From: Actinoplanes palleronii | Lineage (GTDB): Bacteria; Actinomycetota; Actinomycetes; Mycobacteriales; Micromonosporaceae | DNA length: 54,192 nucleotides | NCBI RefSeq assembly: GCF_016862315.1 | Contig: NZ_BOMS01000163.1 | Span: forward strand, 1 to 54,192 | Direction of reading: 5' to 3' | Part shown: positions 39,088 through 47,933 of the stretch, piece after piece | Layout: each line of letters begins with the position of its first letter | Numbering within the stretch: the stretch's first letter is position 1 | The notes under the pieces: generated by a model | The model's database searches: none | What the model was told of the DNA's origin: nothing | The model's input: the letters and a program-made list of their open reading frames with translations, nothing else | Program-made: the position numbers and the translations under genes

Positions 39088-40211
39088 TGATGGGCTGGGC
39101 GTTCGACGCGCTGCTCGGGCCGCTGCTGGGCTGGATCGCCGACCTGGTCGAGGCGGCCCTGGACCTGGCGTGGCGGCTGCTGTCGCTGACCGTGCTGGTC
39201 GTGCCGGACGTGACCCGGCTACCGCAGGTGCAGCACGTGATGTGCACCGCGCTCGGTGTGGTCAACACCTGCTACGTGCTCGCGTTCCTGTGGACCGGTG
39301 TGCTGGTGATGAACCGCGAGTGGATGGCGTCGCAGGCCGAGCTCGGCGAACTGATCCCGCGCCTGGTGATCGGGCTAATCGCGGCCAACAGCGCCCCGGC
39401 GATCTGCTCGGCGATCACCCAGACGGCCAACGCGCTGACGGTCGCGATGACCGGGCCGCGCGGGGCGTCGCCGGTGCGCGGGCTGCAAGCGGCGACCGCT
39501 GACGCACGCGGTCAGTGGGCGACCAGCCGGCCCGAAGACTTCCTGCTGCTGATCATCGGGGTGTTCGTCGCGATCCTCGCCGTGCTGCTGGTCTACCAGT
39601 GGATCGGCCGGGCCGGGCTGCTGATCCTGTTGGTCGGGCTCGCCCCGATCGCGTTGGCCCTGCACGGCACCCCGCTGACCGAACCGATCGCGAAACTGTG
39701 GTGGCGGGTGGTGCTCGGGGCGCCTGCGACCGTGGTCCTGCAAGCGGTCGCGCTGCACACCACCCTGCAGATCCTGATCGAGGCCCGCACCACGTTCCCG
39801 GCGCTGGGACTGTCCGGCACCCCGGGCGCGGCGATGAAACTGCTGGTCGTCGCGTGCCTGCTGTGGGGTGTGATCCGGATCCCGGGCCTGGTGGGCCGCC
39901 TGGTCATGCAGACCCGGCCCGGCCGGATGTCGGGTCTGGTGCGGGTGGTGGCCGTACAACAGCTCGCCCGGATGCTGCGGGTGCCGGCGAAAGCGGGCCG
40001 GGCAGCCGCAGGCGGTGCGGCGGCGCGCCGCAGCCCGGCACCCGGGTACACCCCGCTCCCGCCAGGAAGCACCCCGCGCCCAGGCGGCACGCCGCCGAGC
40101 GTCCGCCGCCCGGCGAGCCGCCGCGCACCGGTCAGCCCGTACACCGCCGACCAGCTGCGCGACGGAGTCGACCTCTACACCCAGGCAATGAAGAGGAAAG
40201 GCCAGCCATGA
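39087..40211 (+). CDS. VirB6/TrbL-like inner-membrane channel protein of the T4SS
   Basis: 374 aa from ATG 39087 (ATG 39090 is an alternative). It has at least six hydrophobic helices: about 8-35, 52-75, 85-112, 152-172 (FLLLIIGVFVAILAVLLVYQ), 180-200, 215-245 and 255-275. A cytoplasmic tail from about 300 is rich in Pro, Arg and Ala. The helix pattern and position between pilin and PrgI/VirB3 genes match VirB6/TrbL channel components, which line the inner-membrane pore for substrate DNA. The product stops 4 bp into the next gene (ATGA). Confidence 0.85.
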   Translation: MMGWAFDALLGPLLGWIADLVEAALDLAWRLLSLTVLVVPDVTRLPQVQHVMCTALGVVNTCYVLAFLWTGVLVMNREWMASQAELGELIPRLVIGLIAANSAPAICSAITQTANALTVAMTGPRGASPVRGLQAATADARGQWATSRPEDFLLLIIGVFVAILAVLLVYQWIGRAGLLILLVGLAPIALALHGTPLTEPIAKLWWRVVLGAPATVVLQAVALHTTLQILIEARTTFPALGLSGTPGAAMKLLVVACLLWGVIRIPGLVGRLVMQTRPGRMSGLVRVVAVQQLARMLRVPAKAGRAAAGGAAARRSPAPGYTPLPPGSTPRPGGTPPSVRRPASRRAPVSPYTADQLRDGVDLYTQAMKRKGQP

Positions 40212-41080
40212 GAGAGGACTTCGAGATGCCGGTCCGGGCGCGGATCCCGGCCGACATCGACACCCCCGACAAGATCGCCTACGGGTTGACCGCCCGCCAA
40301 CTGGCGATCCTGGCCGTCGCCGCCGTCCTCGGCTACGGCCTGTTCACGCTGCTGGCTACCGTGCTGCCCACCCCGGTCGCCATCGCGATCCTGATCCCAC
40401 CGGCTGGCGCGGCGATCGCCCTGGCCATCGGCCGCCGCGACGGGATCAGCCTCGACGCCTGGCTCTGGGCCGCCCTGCGCCACCGCCGTCACCCGCGCGT
40501 GCACACCGCCCCCGACCTGCAGCCCGCCATCGCGATCACCGACGACGGCGTGCTCGACACCGGCACCCACGCGGTCGCCCTGGTCGCCTGCACCACCGTC
40601 AACATCGGACTGCGTACCGCCGACGAGCAGGCCGCGCAGATCGCCGGCTACGGCCGCTGGCTCAACAGCCTGTCCACCCCGGTGCAGATCGTCGTGTCTA
40701 CCCGCCGCGTGGATCTGTCCCGGCAGGCGCAGCGGGTCAGCGACACCGCGGAAACGATCACCGACCCCGGCCTGGCCGCGCTGGCCCGCGACTACGCCGA
40801 CTTCCTCGACGATCTCGCCGCGCACCGCGACCCGCTCTGGCGTACCGTCACCGTCGCCCACCCGGCGGCGGGCGAACCGGCCGCGCGCACCGCACAGGCC
40901 CGCCGGCAGGCCGAGCACACCGCCGCCACGCTCGCCACTCTCGGCGCCGGCACCGCGGTCCTCGACGGTGGTGCCGCGCTCGCCGTGCTGACCTGCGCGG
41001 TCGACGCCTACACCCCGGCGGACACCGGCTGGCCGCGGGCGCTGCCGGATCAGCCGGTCACCGCAGGCGGTCCGGCATGA
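40208..41080 (+). CDS. PrgI/VirB3-like T4SS protein with C-terminal extension
   Basis: 290 aa from ATG 40208, overlapping the previous stop by 4 bp. The N-terminus is the PrgI signature: VRARIPADIDTPDKIAYGLT, then two helices (ILAVAAVLGYGLFTLLATVL and PVAIAILIPPAGAAIALAIG) and RRDGISLDAWLW. The rest, from about residue 95, is a cytoplasmic region with IAITDDGVLDTGTHAVALVA and YGRWLNSLSTPVQIVVSTRR, typical of the SCO6880-type proteins that link VirB3 to the VirB4 ATPase in actinobacterial T4SSs. It is coupled to the VirB4 gene by ATGA. Confidence 0.88.
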   Translation: MREDFEMPVRARIPADIDTPDKIAYGLTARQLAILAVAAVLGYGLFTLLATVLPTPVAIAILIPPAGAAIALAIGRRDGISLDAWLWAALRHRRHPRVHTAPDLQPAIAITDDGVLDTGTHAVALVACTTVNIGLRTADEQAAQIAGYGRWLNSLSTPVQIVVSTRRVDLSRQAQRVSDTAETITDPGLAALARDYADFLDDLAAHRDPLWRTVTVAHPAAGEPAARTAQARRQAEHTAATLATLGAGTAVLDGGAALAVLTCAVDAYTPADTGWPRALPDQPVTAGGPA

Positions 41081-42828
41081 GACCGCGCCAAGACCCCAAC
41101 CCCATCGAGGGTACGACCATGGCCGCGCTGCCCGGCCCCGCCGCCGTGCACACGCATCCCGACCACGTGCAGGTCGCCGACGGCTACACCGCCACGCTGA
41201 TCGTCACCGGCTATCCCGCCGAGGTCGGCCCGGCCTGGCTCGAACCGTTGCTGTCCTGGCCGGGCCGCCTCGACGTGGTGCTCTACGTCGACCCGCTGTC
41301 CGCACCGGCGGCCGCGGCCCGGCTGCGCCGCCAGCGCGCCCGGCTCGAATCCCATCGGCTCGACGACGCCGGCCGCGGCCGGGTCAGTGACCCGCTGACC
41401 GACGCGGCCGCCGACGACGCCGCCGAACTCGCCGAACGGGTCGCCCGCGGCGAGTCCACACTGTTCCGCGTCGGGCTGTACCTGTGCGTGACCGCCGCGA
41501 GCCCGACCGAGCTGCGCGACGCCGTCACCCACGTGCGCGCCACCGCCGCGTCGGTGCTGCTCGACACCCAACCGGCCACCTGGCGCCACCTGCAGGGCTG
41601 GCAGTCCGGGCTACCCCTCGCCACCGACCGGCTGCACACCCGCCGGGTCATGGACACCGACGCCCTCGCCGCCGCGTTCCCGCTGGCCGGCGCGGACCTG
41701 CCCGCACCGTTGCCGGGCCGGCCCGGACCCGCCGGCGGGATCCTGTACGGGCTCAACCGCGCCTCGCACGGCGTCGTCTGGTGGGACCGCTGGTCGCAGG
41801 ACAACGCCAACGGCGTCGTGCTGGCCCGCAGCGGCAGCGGCAAGTCGTACTTCGTCAAACTCGACATCCTGCGCGAGCTGTCCGACGGCGTGCACGTGGC
41901 GGTGATCGACCCGGAGAACGAGTACCTGCGCCTGGCCGACGCCGTCGGCGGCGCCACCATCGTGCTCGGCACCGGCGGCGTACGCCTCAACCCGCTGGAC
42001 ATCCCGGCCGGTGACCGCCGCGACCAGGCCCGCACCCGGCGCGCGCTGTTCCTGCACACCCTGGTCGCGGTGCTGCTCGGCGAACAGCCACCACCGGCCG
42101 AACGCGCCGCGCTGGACCGGGCGGTGCTCACCGCCTACGACACCGCCGGCATCACCACCGACCCGGACACCTGGCAGCGCCCCGCGCCGCTGCTGCGCGA
42201 CGTGACCGCCGCACTCACCGACCAGGACGGCCCGGCGGGACAGATGCTCGCCGCCCGGCTCACGCCATGGACGCACGGCTCGTTCCGCGAGCTGTTCGAC
42301 GGGCCCACCAGCACCGTGCCGGCCGGGCAGCTGGTCTGCTGGTCGACCCGGGCGCTCGCCGACGAACTGCGCGCCGCCGGCATGCTGCTCGCCCTCGACG
42401 CGATCTGGCGCGAGATCGACAACCCGGCCGCCGACCCGCCGCGCCGGCTGGTCGTCGTCGACGAGGCGTGGACGCTGATGCGCGACGGCGACGGCGCCCG
42501 CTTCCTGGCCCGGCTGGCCAAACAGGCCCGCAAACGCCGCGCCGGGCTGCTGGTCTGCTCCCAGGACGTCCTTGACGTGCTCGGCAGCGACCTCGGCCAG
42601 ATCGTGATCGCCAACGCCGCCACCCAGGTGCTGCTGCGCCAGGCACCCCAGGCGATCGACCTGATCACCGACGCGTTCGCCCTGAGCACCGGTGAGGCCC
42701 GCGCGCTGCTCACCGCCCGGCGCGGCGAAGCGCTGCTGCTGTCCGGCACGCACCGCGTCGGGTTCCAGATCGTCGCCGCCCCCGCCGAACATCGGCTGTG
42801 CACCGGCGAGCTCGACCTCGACGACTGA
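41077..42828 (+). CDS. VirB4-type T4SS ATPase
   Basis: 583 aa from ATG 41077, overlapping the PrgI-like stop by 4 bp; ATG 41119 is an alternative. Residues 1-235 are the mixed N-terminal domain. The motor domain follows with the FtsK/HerA-type Walker A VVLARSGSGKSYFVKL (about residue 250), AVIDPENEYLRLADAVGG, LNPLDIP, and Walker B RRLVVVDEAWTLM (about 458), then the RKRRAGLLVCSQDVLDVL sensor region. These are the hallmarks of VirB4/TrbE/CagE ATPases that power T4SS assembly and transfer. The protein is short compared with classical VirB4 (about 800 aa), as is usual for actinobacterial versions. Confidence 0.93.
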   Translation: MRPRQDPNPIEGTTMAALPGPAAVHTHPDHVQVADGYTATLIVTGYPAEVGPAWLEPLLSWPGRLDVVLYVDPLSAPAAAARLRRQRARLESHRLDDAGRGRVSDPLTDAAADDAAELAERVARGESTLFRVGLYLCVTAASPTELRDAVTHVRATAASVLLDTQPATWRHLQGWQSGLPLATDRLHTRRVMDTDALAAAFPLAGADLPAPLPGRPGPAGGILYGLNRASHGVVWWDRWSQDNANGVVLARSGSGKSYFVKLDILRELSDGVHVAVIDPENEYLRLADAVGGATIVLGTGGVRLNPLDIPAGDRRDQARTRRALFLHTLVAVLLGEQPPPAERAALDRAVLTAYDTAGITTDPDTWQRPAPLLRDVTAALTDQDGPAGQMLAARLTPWTHGSFRELFDGPTSTVPAGQLVCWSTRALADELRAAGMLLALDAIWREIDNPAADPPRRLVVVDEAWTLMRDGDGARFLARLAKQARKRRAGLLVCSQDVLDVLGSDLGQIVIANAATQVLLRQAPQAIDLITDAFALSTGEARALLTARRGEALLLSGTHRVGFQIVAAPAEHRLCTGELDLDD

Positions 42829-42863
42829 TCACCGCCACCCTCTATCGGCTCAAGGAGGCCACC

Positions 42864-45137
42864 ATGATCATTCTTATTGTCGGGCTGTTGGTACTGCTGG
42901 CCGCGCTGGTGTGCGGCTGTTGGCTGCTGTGGGGCGAACGGCGCCGCCGCCGGCTGGCCACCGGCGGCCGGGAAATACTGATCATCCCGCCCGCCGTGGT
43001 CGACCCGGCCGGCGCGGCGGTCTTCTGGGCCACGCTCGCCGAAGTGCTGCGCACCGGATGGCGCCAGCGACTGCGGCACGGCCGCGCCTTCACCGCGTAC
43101 GAATATCGGTGGAACGGTCGTCAGCTGCAGATCACCGTGTGGTTACCGCGAACCGTGCCCGTCGAACCGGTCCTCGCCGCGATCCGCGGCGCCTGGCCCG
43201 GCGCCGCCTGCCACGTCGCGCCGGCGAGCGCACCACTACCCGCACCGGCCGCCGCCGCCGGCTCCGCGCTGGCACCGATGCTGCCGGCCTGGTACCCGCT
43301 GCGCACCGAGCACCGCAACGACCCGCTGCGCACCCTGATCAGCGCCGCCGCCGGCCTGAAAACCGGCGAGCAGGCCTGCGTGCAGATCCTCGCCCGGCCC
43401 GCCACCGCGCGCGCCCAGGCCCGGCTGCGCCACGGCGTGCGGGCCCTGCGCGGCGACACGCCACCGCGCGGCCTGCTCGACCCGGCCGGCTGGTTGCTCG
43501 CCGTCCTCGACCTGTTCGTCGGCACCGCGCCCCGGCCGACTGGGCGGCCCGCCGCGCGCCTCGACCCGCAGCGCGACCGCGACGCCCGGGCCGCCCTCGA
43601 CCAGCTCGCCGGCCCGCACTGGGAGATCGCCATGCGCACCGCGGTCGTGCGCGAACAGGCGCGCGGTGACCGCGACGCGGTGCAAGCCCGGATGACCGTG
43701 CTGGCCCGCGGGATCACCACCGCGTTCGGGCCGTTCACCGCCCGCAACCGGCTGCGCGCCCGCCGCCTGAACGACCCGGCCACGCTGCTCAACCAGCGGC
43801 GGCTGCGGCACGGCTTCCTGCTCACCCCGATCGAACTCGCCATGCTCGCTGCCCTGCCGCAGGACGTCGCCGTGCCCGGCCTGGACCGGGCCCGCGCCAA
43901 AGCCGTCCCCGCCCCGGTCGGCGTGCCCACCGGCGGACGCGACACCAAACGCCTCGGTCGCGCCGAAGTCGGCGGCCACCCGGTCGCGCTGCGCGCCGCC
44001 GACGCCCGCCACCACCTGCACGTGCTCGGCTCCACCGGCTCCGGCAAGAGCACCCTGCTGCTCAACCTGATCCTCGACGACATCCACGCCGGGCGCGGCA
44101 CCGTGGTCATCGACCCGAAAGGCGACCTGGTCACCGACCTGCTCGACCGGATCCCGGCCGGTTACGCCCGGCGCCTGGTCCTGCTCGATCCCGACCAGCG
44201 CGACGGGCCCACCCTCAACCCGCTCCAAGGCGACGACCACGACCTGCTCGTCGACAACGTGGTCAGCATCTTCGGCCGGATCTTCGCCAAACACTGGGGC
44301 CCGCGCATCGACGACACCCTGCGGGTGGCCTGCCTGACCCTGCTGCGCCAGCCCGGCGCGACCCTGACGAGCATCCCGGAACTGCTCAACGACCGCGCGT
44401 TCCGCCTCAAATACACCCGCGACCTCGACGACCCGGTAGGTCTCGGCGGCTACTGGTCCTGGTTCGAAACCACCCCGGCGCAGCTGCGGGCCACGGTGAT
44501 CGGCCCGGTCCTAGCCCGCTTGCGATCACTGTTGTTGCGCGATTTCGTACGGCACACCTTCGGCGCCCCGCGCTCCAGCTTCGACATGCGCCGCGTCCTC
44601 GACGGCGGCATCCTGCTCGCCCGGCTGCCCAAAGGCCAGATCGGCGAGGAGACCGCCCGGCTGATGGGCTCGTTCGTGCTGGCCAGCGCGTGGCAGGCGG
44701 CGACCGCCCGCGCCCGGCTCCCACAGGAGCAGCGCCGCGACGCGACCGTGTACCTGGACGAGGCGCACAACTTCCTCAACCTGCCCGGCTCGATCGCCGA
44801 CATGCTCGCCGAAGCCCGCGGCTACGGCCTCGGCCTGGTCCTGGCGCACCAGAACCTGTCGCAGATGCCCCGCGAGACCCAGCTGGCCGTCTCCGCCAAC
44901 GCCCGCAACAAGCTGATCTTCAGCTGCGCGCCGGAGGACGCCGGCCAGCTGGCCCGGCACACCAGCCCCGAACTCGACGAGCACGACCTGGCGCACCTGG
45001 ACGCGTTCACCGCCGCGTGCCGGCTCGTCGTCGCGGGCCGCGAGACACCGGCGTTCACGGTGCGCACCCCGGGCCCACGACCGGTGATCGGCAGCGCTGC
45101 CGAACTGCGCGCCGCCCTGGCCCCGCCTCGGCCCTGA
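42864..45137 (+). CDS. type IV coupling protein (VirD4/TraG/TraD-like ATPase)
   Basis: 757 aa from ATG 42864, with AAGGAGG 7 nt upstream; the frame is open to 42798 but without a site. One N-terminal membrane helix (IILIVGLLVLLAALVCGCWLL) is followed by RRRRRL. The helicase-like motor has Walker A LHVLGSTGSGKSTLLLNLIL (about residue 390), VVIDPKGDLVTDLLDRI, NPLQGDDHDLLVDNVVSIF, and Walker B VYLDEAHNFLNLP (about 629). The C-terminal segment ANARNKLIFSCAPEDAGQL is typical of TraD/TraG/VirD4. It should link the relaxosome to the T4SS channel. Confidence 0.93.
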   Translation: MIILIVGLLVLLAALVCGCWLLWGERRRRRLATGGREILIIPPAVVDPAGAAVFWATLAEVLRTGWRQRLRHGRAFTAYEYRWNGRQLQITVWLPRTVPVEPVLAAIRGAWPGAACHVAPASAPLPAPAAAAGSALAPMLPAWYPLRTEHRNDPLRTLISAAAGLKTGEQACVQILARPATARAQARLRHGVRALRGDTPPRGLLDPAGWLLAVLDLFVGTAPRPTGRPAARLDPQRDRDARAALDQLAGPHWEIAMRTAVVREQARGDRDAVQARMTVLARGITTAFGPFTARNRLRARRLNDPATLLNQRRLRHGFLLTPIELAMLAALPQDVAVPGLDRARAKAVPAPVGVPTGGRDTKRLGRAEVGGHPVALRAADARHHLHVLGSTGSGKSTLLLNLILDDIHAGRGTVVIDPKGDLVTDLLDRIPAGYARRLVLLDPDQRDGPTLNPLQGDDHDLLVDNVVSIFGRIFAKHWGPRIDDTLRVACLTLLRQPGATLTSIPELLNDRAFRLKYTRDLDDPVGLGGYWSWFETTPAQLRATVIGPVLARLRSLLLRDFVRHTFGAPRSSFDMRRVLDGGILLARLPKGQIGEETARLMGSFVLASAWQAATARARLPQEQRRDATVYLDEAHNFLNLPGSIADMLAEARGYGLGLVLAHQNLSQMPRETQLAVSANARNKLIFSCAPEDAGQLARHTSPELDEHDLAHLDAFTAACRLVVAGRETPAFTVRTPGPRPVIGSAAELRAALAPPRP

Positions 45138-45226
45138 CCCCGGCCCGCGCCCCGGCCCCACCCCCGCCTCGAAAGACCGGGCCAAGCAGGCCCTGAACCG
45201 CCCAACACCGCAGCTAGGAGGCCCTC

Positions 45227-46162
45227 ATGCGCGCAGCGATGCCACCCCGACAGCTTCCTGTAGGGGAAGCTCCCGAACGGGGGAGCAGCCTTTTGACCAT
45301 TTCCCGCCGCCTGCAGGTCCGCGACTACACGATCGCCCAGCTGCTCGACGAACACACCGCCCTGACCACCGACCAGCTGACCGCGATGCTGTTCGCGCAC
45401 CGCACCACCTGCCGCCACCGGCTGCACACCCTGCGAACCCTCGGATTCATCGACCGGTTCGTGCGCCACCGGCCCGGTGGCCGCTACCCGGTCTGCTGGG
45501 TCGCCGGATTCCTGTCCGCGCGGTACGTCGCCCTGGCACGCGGCGAGGCTCCGCCGAGCGCCCGGGCGCTGCGCGACCGGCAGGACCGCGCGTACACCAG
45601 CCCGTACCTCGATCACCTGCTGGGGGTCAACGACTTCTTCGTGAGCCTGCTGGCCCACGCCCGCCGGCAACCCGGACCGGACCTGATCCGCTGGTGGTCC
45701 GAACGGACCACGGCCTCCGCGTTCGGCCGGCGCATCCACCCCGACGGGCACGGCATCTGGACCGACGGCACCACCGAGACCGGCTTCTTCCTCGAACTCG
45801 ACCGCGGCACCGAATCCCTGACCCGCCTGGTCGACAAACTCGCCGCCTACCGGCGCCTGCGCGCCGACGGCGGCCCCGGCTACCCGGTGCTGTTCGCCCT
45901 GCCCAACCAGGCCCGCGAGCAACACCTACACGCCAAGCTCGCCGACCAGCTGCTGGCGGGCCTGCCGGTCGCCACGTGCGTGACCCGGCCGGGCGTCAGC
46001 CCCGCCGGTCGGGTGTGGTGGCTGGCCGGCAACGGACCGCGGCGGCGCAGCCTGGCGGAGCTCGCCACCGAGGACGGCCCGGCCGGTCCGCTCAACCCGG
46101 GCCCCGCGATGCCCGACCACCACCCGCTCGCCCTGATGACGGGCGTGCCGCTGCTGCCGTGA
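45227..46162 (+). CDS. replication-relaxation family protein
   Basis: 311 aa from ATG 45227, with AGGAGG 6 nt upstream. The N-terminal winged helix is ISRRLQVRDYTIAQLLDEHT, then TTDQLTAMLFAHRTTCRHRL and FIDRFVRHRPGGRYPVCWV. The central region carries GVNDFFVSLLAHARRQPGPD and TTETGFFLELDRGTESLTRL, matching Replic_Relax proteins that accompany actinobacterial T4SS/ICE operons and are thought to help open the origin or nick DNA. The ELDRGTE segment is the nuclease-like core in this family. Its substrate is presumably the element's own origin, which was not identified. Confidence 0.85.
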   Translation: MRAAMPPRQLPVGEAPERGSSLLTISRRLQVRDYTIAQLLDEHTALTTDQLTAMLFAHRTTCRHRLHTLRTLGFIDRFVRHRPGGRYPVCWVAGFLSARYVALARGEAPPSARALRDRQDRAYTSPYLDHLLGVNDFFVSLLAHARRQPGPDLIRWWSERTTASAFGRRIHPDGHGIWTDGTTETGFFLELDRGTESLTRLVDKLAAYRRLRADGGPGYPVLFALPNQAREQHLHAKLADQLLAGLPVATCVTRPGVSPAGRVWWLAGNGPRRRSLAELATEDGPAGPLNPGPAMPDHHPLALMTGVPLLP

Positions 46163-46165
46163 GAT

Positions 46166-46197
46166 CCCCGGGGCCTCCTGACGTCCGGGCCCCGGGG
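46166..46197. terminator. bidirectional terminator hairpin
   Basis: CCCCGGGGCC (46166-46175) and GGCCCCGGGG (46188-46197) form a perfect 10-bp GC stem with a 12-nt loop, located between the convergent replication-relaxation gene (ends 46162) and the minus-strand gene ending at 46206. It closes the T4SS operon on the right. Confidence 0.8.
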
Positions 46198-46205
46198 TCG
46201 TGCGG

Positions 46206-46373
46206 TCAGCTGTCCGCCTGCGGCGGGTTGATCGGCAGCCCAGCAGCCTCCAAGAAGCCGCGCAGGGTCACCGCCAGCGCGGGCAGCTTGTCGTTCTCCA
46301 CGAAGGCGAAACCGTGATCGCTCATCATGTCCGCGATCGCTTCAGCGATGCTCCCGTACGTCATCTCTGTCAC
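46206..46373 (-). CDS. small hypothetical protein, 55 aa, last of three overlapping genes
   Basis: GTG 46373 has GAGGAG 6 nt upstream on the minus strand and overlaps the stop of the preceding gene by 4 bp. The product begins VTEMTYGSIAEAIADMMSDH, then FAFVENDKLPALAVTLRGFL, and ends in a proline-rich tail. It is acidic and helical. The overlap and good ribosome binding site support it as a real gene. No family is recognised; its partners are the two upstream small genes. Confidence 0.65.
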   Translation of the reverse strand: MTEMTYGSIAEAIADMMSDHGFAFVENDKLPALAVTLRGFLEAAGLPINPPQADS

Positions 46374-46705
46374 CGGACGCTCCTCGAGGTAGGGGCCGAC
46401 GTCCGCGCCGGCCGCTCGGATCGGAATCGACCGCAGGCGTGCGCCGCCCGGCGGTCAGGGCTGCCTCCCGCATCGGGCTGCACCTCTGACCCCCGGCCGA
46501 TCACCAGCAGTCCGTCGACCTGGACGAAGATGTCCCGCTGCTCGACCGCCTCACCGGCGGGGTTGAGCTCGTAGACCAGCAGCCACACCCAGCCGAGGTG
46601 AGTCGTCCAGTCGTGCACATGGATGACCCGCACCACGATCGGCGTCAAGAACTGCACACTGGCCCGTCGATCGACCAGCAGAACATCACCCGCTCGCGGC
46701 GTCAT
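46370..46705 (-). CDS. small hypothetical protein, 111 aa
   Basis: ATG 46705 overlaps the stop of the first gene of the trio (ATGA). The N-terminal 75 residues are a compact beta-rich domain: RAGDVLLVDRRASVQFLTPIVVRV, then VHDWTTHLGWVWLLVYELN and DIFVQVDGLLVI (each a possible strand). The C-terminal 35 residues are Arg-rich. The stop is locked to the next gene by GTGA. The product looks like a small barrel protein, but I cannot name the family. Confidence 0.65.
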   Translation of the reverse strand: MTPRAGDVLLVDRRASVQFLTPIVVRVIHVHDWTTHLGWVWLLVYELNPAGEAVEQRDIFVQVDGLLVIGRGSEVQPDAGGSPDRRAAHACGRFRSERPARTSAPTSRSVR

Positions 46706-46911
46706 GGCCGACCGCCCGGTACCGGGATCCACCGTAGGAACGGTTCCACGAGATCCGTGACCGGTTCCTGCCCCAGCGGACCAGCCGCGGCGTGGTCGAG
46801 TTCCGTCAACGTCGGCACCGCCAGGGCCGGTATGTCGCGGCGTAGAGCGGTACGCGCAGGGTTTTCTCGCTGCGGCCCGCAGCATGGTGGTGCTGGCCGG
46901 TGAATTCGCAT
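46702..46911 (-). CDS. small hypothetical protein, 69 aa, first of three overlapping genes
   Basis: ATG 46911 has a strong AAGGAG 5-6 nt upstream on the minus strand. The protein begins MRIHRPAPPCCGPQRENPAR and continues with LRRDIPALAVPTLTELDHAA and a C-terminal PFLRWIPVPGG. It is small and basic with an early Cys pair. The ATGA overlap with the next gene, and that gene's own GTGA overlap, make a translationally coupled trio. The divergent gap to the XRE regulator (47080) holds a TTGA-N4-TCAA dyad at 46992-47004. Confidence 0.65.
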   Translation of the reverse strand: MRIHRPAPPCCGPQRENPARTALRRDIPALAVPTLTELDHAAAGPLGQEPVTDLVEPFLRWIPVPGGRP

Positions 46912-47079
46912 GCGGCTCCTTCCCCCGGAGGGAAGGGCGACCGGCAGTGACCGTGTCGCCATGCTCGCGCTTCGAGTCTGCGCGCGCAGTTTTGAACGGT
47001 CAAGCTGGGCAGGTGCCCAATTTTCCGCCGGATGTGTTAAGTAGCTGAGACCATCCGGCCATCGGTGGGGGGAGTGCGA

Positions 47080-47922
47080 GTGGACAGCCCGACCTTCGTG
47101 AGGTTCCAGCTCGGCGCGCAGCTCCGCCGGCTCCGGGAGGCGATCAAGGTGCCGACCGAGCGTGCCGCCGCCGTCATCAAGGTTTCCCCGAGCACCCTGC
47201 GCCGGATCGAGACCGGCCGTGTCGGCATCAAGGGCCCGGCGTTGAACGCGCTGCTCACCGCGTACGGCGTCGACAACACGGAACTGCGCGAGACGTTGCT
47301 GACGATGGCTCGCGAGGGCAAACGGCGTGGTTGGTGGGCGAAATACGGCGACCTGCCGGAGGTCTACCGGCAGTACATCGGGCTGGAATCCGCGGCTGAC
47401 GAGATGCTCAACTTCGAGACCATCGTGGTCCCGGGTCTGCTGCAGACCGAGGCGTACGCCCACGCGATGACGAGCGAGGATGCCTTCGACCCTGGGCCGG
47501 AGGCCATCGCGCAACGCGTCGACGCCCGGATGGAGCGGCAGAAGCTGATCAGCCAGGGCACGCTGCAGCTGGTCGCGGTCATGGACGAGGCGGTCCTGCA
47601 CCGCCAGATCGGCGGACCGCAGGTGATGCGGGACCAGCTGGCCGCCCTGCTCCAGGCGGCGGCGTTGCGCAACGTCACCCTGCAGGTGATCCCGTTCCGC
47701 GACGGCGCCTACGCCTCGATGCTGTCGAGTTTCGCCATCCTGAACTTTCCCCATGGTCCCGGCGTCGTCTACATCGAAGGACTCACCGGAGACCTCTACG
47801 CTGAGGGCGAGGACCTGCGTCGTTGCCTGACCGTCTTCACCAACCTCAGATCGTCGGCGATGTCGCCCAGCGCCTCGCTCGAGATGATCCAACAGATCCG
47901 CGATGCCGAGCACCAACCGTAG
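47080..47922 (+). CDS. XRE-family regulator of the XRE-DUF397 pair (DUF5753 type)
   Basis: 280 aa from GTG 47080, with GGGGGGAG 8 nt upstream. The N-terminal XRE HTH is FQLGAQLRRLREAIKVPTER, then AAVIKVSPSTLRRIETGRVG (residues about 8-65). The rest matches DUF5753, with KRRGWWAKYGDLPEVYRQYI, the motif FETIVVPGLLQTEAYA, and LQVIPFRDGAYASMLSSFAI. These proteins pair with a downstream DUF397 gene in actinomycetes and regulate development or toxin-antitoxin-like loci. The small DUF397 gene follows 12 bp later. It diverges from three small genes that may be its targets. Confidence 0.93.
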   Translation: MDSPTFVRFQLGAQLRRLREAIKVPTERAAAVIKVSPSTLRRIETGRVGIKGPALNALLTAYGVDNTELRETLLTMAREGKRRGWWAKYGDLPEVYRQYIGLESAADEMLNFETIVVPGLLQTEAYAHAMTSEDAFDPGPEAIAQRVDARMERQKLISQGTLQLVAVMDEAVLHRQIGGPQVMRDQLAALLQAAALRNVTLQVIPFRDGAYASMLSSFAILNFPHGPGVVYIEGLTGDLYAEGEDLRRCLTVFTNLRSSAMSPSASLEMIQQIRDAEHQP

Positions 47923-47933
47923 GAGGAGTTCGC

